Assembly: GCA_029204225.1 (NCBI GenBank)
Contig: CM055099.1
Coordinates: 57,485,982 to 57,549,981, forward strand
From: Diphasiastrum complanatum
Lineage: Eukaryota > Streptophyta > Lycopodiopsida > Lycopodiales > Lycopodiaceae
DNA length: 64,000 nt
Direction of reading: 5' to 3'
Positions within the stretch are counted from its first letter, which is position 1, and every line of letters starts with the position of its first letter. A model generated the notes under the pieces. It made no database searches, had not been told where the DNA came from, and was given only the letters and a program-made list of their open reading frames with translations. Positions 53,301 to 62,000 of the stretch are shown here, piece after piece. A program made the translations under genes and the position numbers.

Positions 53301-56043
53301 ATAGGTACTTTGTTGGATCATGAGCCAATAAATTTCAATAGCAGACTCGCTCCGACCCTAACTTTTTAACCTTGGAAAAGTTTGGGGGGTCCAAATGACT
53401 AAACCCTAATCTCTAAGGCCTCTAAATAAAGTGTAAATATCACCATTCACAAAGATGTACAATCCCTTGCCCTCTTGTTCATTGTAGGAGATCTTTTTGT
53501 GATGTGTCATATTTTACTTTCTCTTTGATCCTATCCATGCCATGGTATTAGAGCAACTATCCAACGCAAGTGGAGATCATCATTATTGATGCTTGATATA
53601 TACCATCGACCATCCGCTACCAACCTTTCTTCTCTAGCAGCGCTTGACCCTTGGGAAGTTGCGTTGACTTGATTGAAGATTCTCTAACAGCTAGCTTTCA
53701 AGTGTGCTTTTCTATTGAAGAAGCAACTTGTATAGAGGCTATTTCATTCCCAACACCATCTTTTTAGGCACATGGATCATACTTACTATCCATTTCCATC
53801 AGCAAATGATGTACGAGGGAGATCTTCGTCAACGATTTTCAAAAATTCACTCTTAATCAACAAAATTGTTCTTCATCAGTCCACATTTTTATCATTTATC
53901 ACCATTGGCTTATCATGATACACCCGACTCATTGGCCATGGAGATTTACTACATGACAGATCCATCTTACTCTTATTTCAAGAGACATACTTTTCATCGT
54001 GCCTCGTGTCGTATATCAATCATTTTCAAAAGATATTGACATTGGAAGTCAGGGATGTGCAGACAACTATGAGGGACATGCAAATATTTTTTAAGACCAT
54101 GAGGTAAACTATCATATCTATGATTTCCATGGAGGCTCTATTTTAGTGGTTTATGAATCATTGACCATAGATAATAAGATTTGTTTTTGAAGCTCAAACC
54201 ACCCACATTCGCAGCTACCAGCTGGGTTCAACCACTATACCAACCTTACTTCCTACTCTTGCAATAGCTATAGATGTTCATCATGATACTTTGCCTTGAT
54301 TTCAAGCACAAAGTGCAACTCAATGTGTATTGTATGACCATTGGATGGAAGTGAAGCTCTAAATTGGTTTGCCAAGCTTGGTAATTATTTCGAGATGCAT
54401 CCCAACAGTGACCAGCAGAAATTGAGCGAGCAACTATACATCTCAATGGTAGAAGTACTATCTCCATCAGCAACTCAACCTTCTCCGACCTACCTCCTCC
54501 ACCTTGATTTGCGTGAATTACCATTGAAGTGATGACATATGTAATATTGGTGTAAAATAGAGTGACGCTAAACCACAAAGACACAATTGCACTTATCTAT
54601 AGTGAAAACACCTTAATTGTAGTGAAAATTTCACTTATCAAGTAGCATATAGCAATCATGTAATCTCTAACCTTAACACATCCACCTCACTATGCAAAAT
54701 CACTACACTCCACAAGCTAAAGATGGACGATTGTAGCCTCCACAACATGCAAACAAAATAACATGGTATAGGTTGTCCAAAACTTGTGGTTAATTTTTTC
54801 TCTCATAACTCTTGTGCCAATATCACGCTTTACTTTGCCGTAAGAAGGCTCCCTATATGGAAGCTGAAAATAAGACTCTAGGAATCTTATACAACATTTC
54901 ATCAAGTTCCTTCTAGCATGAGTTTCTCCCTCGTGCTCCACACCCACCCTTGACAGGTGTTTGGACTAAGTACACCGCCACTTTATAGATTGTACCTACA
55001 GAAACTCCCATCCCCATCTCAACCTTCAAGTTCACACTCTTCACCCCCTTGATGGTACTTGAAGCCATTGAGTGGCTAAAACATAATCATGCACAAGATG
55101 TTGAGGACCTTCAAGTTGAACCTCTTATTCGCGTTGCCGTCATCATTTCCCTAGTACTTTCCACGCTCCTCAATAATGTTGTTAGTTGCGATTTTCCATT
55201 CTCTTGGTCCACCAATATCGTGCATAAAGGTGGTGAGCCCACAAAAGTAGAAAATAATTACACCAACATGATTGGGCATATTATATCTAAGCCTTATGGG
55301 ACCATCTTACAAACATCAGTGATCAGTGAGGCTGAGTTTCGGCGGTTGCATGCTCTGGCACAAGTTGGGTTCAAGGTTCTTCCACATCTAGTCATATATT
55401 CACTTTCAAGTCAATTACAGAGGCAATACTCGAGAGAGAGAGGGAGGGAGAGAAATAAAGCTTTAAATTAATGTCTTGTCGATACCTATAGGTACAAAGG
55501 ACTAATAAGTACATCCATAGATGCGCAATAGTGTTCAGGAACGCTGCGTTCTGGAATGGTTCCGGGATTCAGCAGCATTTCGAATTGGAATGCTACAAAA
55601 TAAAAATTGTTTTTTTAAATTGTGTTGGGGGTGGGGAAAAACATCTAGGGACGTAAATTTTTTTTCAAACACATCACATAGCATAGTAACCACTAACTTG
55701 TCAGTACTATAAACTAAAAATGGATAACAAAGTCTAGGTAATTGTTAGAAATAAATGACTATGCTAAAGTTGATCCATAGGTTACTTTGACCCAAAAGGT
55801 CGAGATTTGTGTAACCGTGGGTATTTAGTTATTTAGGCCATGTTAAGTTTGTCTTGATTTGTGATGGACCCAATTTTGGTCATGTACTGACTCGTGGGTC
55901 CTTAGAGGTCTAATTTGGTTTAGGTGCCCTATCTTGACTTTTGGGGGTGCCCTACATTCAGTAAGTAGGTAGAGTACATATTGGCTTATTGTGTCACATT
56001 TTTCAGTTTTGGCCAAGCATTGTTCTTCATTACTTGTGTTGCT

Positions 56044-56082
<39 letters not shown>

Positions 56083-59000
56083 GAGAAGGGCGCCCAGCCT
56101 CTTCTCTCTTGTGTCTTGTGGAGATTGATTGATAGCTAGATCTTGGTGCCTGGACTCTTGTTTTCCTTCATGGTATTAGAGCAACCGGATCTGAAGCAAG
56201 CTTGTATGTTGACGCCCCACCAAAAGAGGCGCTACTCTACTTTGTGATTTGAAAATTCAGCATCCTGCTGATTTTTTGTGGAGTTTGGATCAGCTTTTTT
56301 ATCTATGTATAGGGAACATAGGGCTATGCATGGCTACGTGCCTAGGATGCATTAGGCTCTATATAAGGGGTCCAAACTCGCCCTACTCCTCATCATGGTT
56401 CTTGATTGATGGATGACCTTGTAGATCGCTTGGGTGGAGAACGGTATTTCACCAAGATAGATCTCAGGATAGGGTACCATCAAATAAGAACTTAAAACAA
56501 TGATTGTTTCAGCTCCCGTGTTACAAATTGCAAATCCAGATTTACCTTACGTCGTGAGAACAAACGCAAGTGATGTTGCAGTTGGAGCAGTTCTATTACA
56601 AATGGATAGGCCACTAGCGTTTAAAAGCAAAAAATTCATTGGTCCTCAGTTGCGTTATACTACGCAGGAAAAGGAATTGTTTGCTGTAATCCATGCACTT
56701 AAAACCTGGAGACACTACTTGTATGGTAGTAAGTTTGTAGTGTATACGGATCATCAGCCTCGTAAGTATTTTTGTAATCAACATGATCTTCGGGGGAGAT
56801 GGGCTGAATTGATGCAAGAATTTGATCATGAAATCCGTTACATAAGAGGCAGCTCTAATCAAGTTGCAGATGCTCTTAGTCGGATCGGTGAACTGAACGA
56901 GTTGTCATTCACCCAGATTTCTACGAATCTATATCTTTCGTTGAGAGAAAAATATGAATCAGATTTCCATTTTGGTCACATTTGGAACATTGTTTAGACC
57001 GGAAGAAATGTGGACAGTGTTGAGTTAGAAATACAGGGGACTCAACTAACTAAGAAAGATAAAAAGATTGTGGAACAGTTCACCATTCGAGATGGATTAC
57101 TATTTCGGAATGGGAAAGTTTGCGTACCTGGTGATGATGAGCTCAAACGGAAGATTTTGTTCGAATGTCATGACATACCCTGTGCAAGACATCCCAGTAT
57201 ACACAGGACTCTGGACTTGGTTAAGAGGGAATTTTATTGGCCAAAGCTCAAGCCATATGTCGAGTCATATGTTGTTAAATGCATGCCCTGTCAACTAGCA
57301 AAGGCTGAACGCCATAAGGCTGGTGGTTTGTTGCATCCGTTAGATATCCCAGATAAGAAATGGGAAAGCATATCTATGGATTTTGTAGTTGGACTTCCAA
57401 AGACCCAACGGCAAAATGATTCTATTTGGGTTGTAGTGGATCGGTTAACTAAGTTAGCTGCATTCATACTAGTCAAGTCAACTATAAAGGTTTCTGATTT
57501 AGCCCAGATCTTTGTTGAAAGATTATTTCGGTTGTATGGTCTGCCAAGTGACATTGTTAGTGATAGAGAACCTAAGTTCACATGTCACTTTTGGTCAACA
57601 GTATTCCATAAACTGGAAACTTCTTTGAGTTTGAGTTCTTCTGATCATCCTGAATCAGATGGTCAGACAGAAAGGACTAATCAAACTATGGAAGGTATTT
57701 TGAGGACGTATGTTTCTCACAGGCAATCTCATTGGGAAGATTATCTCCCACTGGTTGAGTTTGCATATAATAGTAGAAAACATTCTGCTACAGGTTACAG
57801 TCCTTTTATGCTTATGTACGATTTTCAACCTAGATCTCCAGTAAATGTTGAGACGAAGTCTGTTAAGATCCAGAAGGTTGCTGATTTTTTGCATGATATG
57901 CAAGAAATGTTGTAAGTGGCTAAGGATAGTATCCGGAGTGCTCAGGGTAGAGCTAAACACTATACTGATCTTAAGAGATCTCCAAGAGATTTTAAAGTTG
58001 ATGACTGGGTATATCTTAGGATTCCAAAAGATTCTAAGACGTTACGTACAGGAAAGCATTATAAGCTGTCTACCCGTTATTGTGGACCTTTCAGGATTGT
58101 ACGTAGAATTGGTTCTTTGGCGTATGAACTCGATCTTGAAGGAAAATCGACTACACACCCAGTGTTTCATGTAAGTTGTTTGAAACTAAGTTTGCATGAT
58201 GGTGATACAGTTGGATCGGATGAGGATTTGTCCCATTTGGAAGATTTGTTGCTTAATGTACCTTTGGAATCTGAGAAAGTGCTCAGAACCAGAGATAAAC
58301 AATTGAGAAATCGTTCCATCTCTGAGTGCTTAATTCAGTGGAAGGGTTGTACTGAGGATGATGATTCGTGGGAGAGAGTTGATAGCATAAAGAAGAATTT
58401 CCCGAATTTTAGTTTCTAAGGATAGAAACAGTTTAAGGAGGGAAGAATGTTATGTCTATGACCAGTACATAGGATACAATATACTCCTAGTCTTGGATAC
58501 ACGGTACTCCAGTGAAACAAGCTGTTAGTTATGCCACGGCATACTGGACGTGACCCAAAAGTAACTAATATCCTTGTGAGGCCCAGAACACACTAAGTGG
58601 AGTTTAGACAAGGTAATGAGACAATGTATGCATGTGTAGAGTTATCAACAGCAATTCTATGAATAGTTGGTCCATGCATAGGACTCTATTCTAGGTGAAT
58701 CTATGTATAGGGAACATAGGGCTATGCATGGCTATGTGCCCAGGGTGCATTAGGCTCTATATTAGGGGTCCAAATTCGCCCTACTCCTCATCATGGTTCT
58801 TGATTCATTGCCAGGCTCTCACTCTACATTCATGCTTCTTGTTCCTTGGCTTGGGGGTGAGGCTTCTAGAGATTGATTGGATGCTTCTAATTTGGTTGGG
58901 TGGTTTCTCCACAGTGTGTTATCCTTTTGTGTTTAGGATTTGTAAGCACGATCTAAGGAGCTTCCCTTATAGGTACCATCTTCTATTTCTGGAGATAAGG

Positions 59001-62000
59001 GGCAACAATCAACCAGTTTCGAACTACCCAACACCTCATCAAGTTTAGAGCCTAATGTATATCAAGAACCGCCCATTGTTGCTCAAAATCTGCAGGAACA
59101 AAGTAAGTTCATTCTATTATGGAAAGACACGTGCCTCTACAAAATCAGTGGACTATGCTCTTACATCTCATGGAGACGTTGCAGAAGAACCTGATTTTTA
59201 TGAGCAGGCCAAGGGAGTAAAATGTTGGGTAGATGCGATGCAAGATGAGTATGACTCACTCATGAAGAACCAGATTTGTGTTCTTGTTGATCTTCCTCAT
59301 GGGAAGAAGGCAATTGGTTGTAAGTGGGTATACAAAATCAAGTATAAGGCAGATGGTACCATTGGAAGGTACAAGGCAAGGCTCGTTGCCAAAGGCTATG
59401 CTCAGCAAAAGGGGATTGATTATGAGGAGACCTTTTTTTACAAGTAGAGGTGAGGAAGTCCTCCAAATCCAAGGTAGAGCCTCCAAATGTCCTCCAAGCA
59501 ACCTGCAAGCTTCAAGATGCTCCCCAACTCCAAGCTAGGATGCCTCCACCTGCAAGTAAGGATCTGCAAGCCTCCAAGGATCTCTCCTCCACCTGTGTCC
59601 CTACTCTTTAAACACAAAGATAGATAACAAGCTGGCCTCAAGTATTCACCACCCAACCATAGCTAGATCCAAGCTCCAAGCAAAACCTATCTAGCACCCC
59701 CTTGCTAACCATAAACAAATCACAAGCATACCACAACACTCCATAGCATACTCAAGATCCAAACCCTACTTATGTCCCATACCATAAGCAAGATCCAAAC
59801 CTCAAGCATATTACCACAAGAAAGCACTCCACACACTAGTAGCAACACTAGAGCATAAGCCAAGCAAACAAGAGAGATCTCTCCTCCACAATGGGCGCCC
59901 TACTACCCTCATATAGATGGCCCATGGACCCCTCCAATGCACTATGGAGTTCCATGCTCATCCAATGAGAGAGAGAGAAGCCTAGGGGAGTTAAAGAATC
60001 TCCAAGAGCCTCCATAGGCTTATGAAATGTCAAGAGACTCCTTCCATAACCTATGACTCTTTGAATGCCTTTCTTGTGGGAGTTGGGAACTCAATGGACA
60101 CTTTAGAAGGGCGCCCTCCTACTAGGTCCCATTGCCCAAGTTGTGCAAGTATACTTTGGTCCTAGACCAATAAAGTGATATGGTTCAAGGTTGAGGCCCA
60201 AGGTTTAGAAAAATAGTCATCCAATGACTTTCTAACACCTCACTAGGTTCCATACCTCCATCCAAGGCATAGACACCTACCTGCCCTTAACCAAGGACAC
60301 TAGTACCTTAATCTAAGGCACCTACCCTTAATACTAAGGGTACCCCTTATCCAAGGGTCACGTGACCCCATACCTCCAACTAAGGTATAGTCACTTGCCT
60401 GCCCTTATCCAAGGGCACATACCCTTAATCCTAAGGGTACCTTGCCATTTAGCCCCCAACACTAAATGGACTGTTAGGGGTCTGAAGTACTGCTAGTTAC
60501 ATAGGTATGTAACACTTTTTAACCTACTGCTCGGATGACTACCGTGAGGGTAGTAACCTCTTTGGCTGCCCATTTTGGTTGGCGTTTGCAGCAACTTGAC
60601 ATAAAGACAACATTCCTCAATGGTGATCTCAATGAGGAAGTGTACCTTCAACAACTTGCTGGTTTTTTGGTTGAAGGCCAAAAAGATAAAGTTTGTCTTC
60701 TCAAGAAGGCACTTTATGGACTGAAGAAAGCCCCAAGGATGTGGTATCAAAAGATACATGCCTACTTTTGTGATCGTGGGTTTACTAATAGTCTTAGCAA
60801 ATCTACTCTTTATGTCAAGCATATTTTAGGTTGATGCCTTAATACTTGATCTTGGTACGGTTTTTGAAACCTCAGATTTAGGCCTATTGCACTTTTATCT
60901 TGGTCTTGAATTTGTACAAGAAGGGGTTGGAATTTTCATCTCTCAAGAATGCTACATTGGGCCGATTTTGAAGCGGTTCAAGATGGAATATTGCAAGCCG
61001 GTTGCTACACCTATGAAGACAGGCCTGAAATTAAGTAGTCAAGGTGATGGTGAACCATTTGATACTACTTTATATTGTCAAGCTATTGGCTATCTCATTG
61101 ACCTATGTAATTCAAGACCGAACATTTCTTATAGTGTCTCACTCATGAGTAAATTCATGCATGCCCCAATGACATCACATTGGAAAGTGTTGAAGAGGAT
61201 CTTTTGATATCTTCAAGGAACAAGAAGTCATGGACTGGTTTTTTCCTGCTTGTGATGATGCATGTTTGGTTGGTTTTAGTGACTCAGATTGGGGTGGAGA
61301 TCAAGACACTAGACGCTTTACAAGTGGACATTGCTTTTTCTATGGAAATTCTGCAACTTCTTGGTCAAGTAAAAAGCAGCCCACTGTTGGTACTTCTTCT
61401 AGTGAGGCAGAATATAGAGCGATATTTTCAGCCACAACGGAGTGTGCTGAGAAGACTACTTGTTGACATGAAGTTTGGCGAGCCCTCAGCCACTCTTATC
61501 TTGAGTAATAGTCAAAGTGCTATTGCCATTGCACGGAATCTTGTTTTTCATGCGAGGACGAAGCACATCGAGATCCATTATCACTTTGTTCGGGAGAGAC
61601 TTCATGATGGCGACATTTTACTTGAGTATTATCCTATAGAGGATAATATTGCGGACCTCTTCACTAAGGCGTTGCCTAGAGTCAGATTTGAAGCTTTATG
61701 CAAAGCTTTAAAGTTAATACCACGTGGTGGCTTTATTACATAGTGAGGATTTCAGTTTTTTGCATTGTCATCAAGGTTGCATCGAACCGCCTTTCACGGT
61801 TCGAACCATCGAATCGTTCGAACCTGGTTCGAACCGTTCAGTGGTCACCAGTAAGTTGTAAGCTGTAAGTTGTAACTAGTTAGTAGTTAGTGCTCACTGG
61901 TCAGTGCCAAGTGGTCACTATTATAATTTATCAGCTTTGAGCTCAAGCCTCAAATTTCAGTTATACTCCTAATTTCAATTTTCTAAACCCTAAGTTCCAA

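Larger units (their letters stand above)
56301..58980 (+). mobile_element. Decayed Ty3/Gypsy chromovirus fragment inside Copia
   Basis: A 109-bp stretch at 56301-56409 recurs at 58699-58807, so both are parts of one LTR family. The downstream LTR begins TGTTATG at 58449 after a purine-rich tract. Between them are pieces of reverse transcriptase, RNase H, integrase and chromodomain. Gag, protease and most of the reverse transcriptase are deleted. The right limit is approximate. It is a different family from the Ty3 copies at 4680 and 42393. Confidence 0.8.

Noticed and set aside
53271-54545. A complete LTR retrotransposon at the gag remnant
   Set aside because: No second LTR, no pol domain and no target duplication could be found.
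55034-55515. Inverted LINE pieces as a twin-priming product
   Set aside because: The inverted part lies on the wrong side of the tail for twin priming. Two independent insertions meeting at a GA tract fit better.
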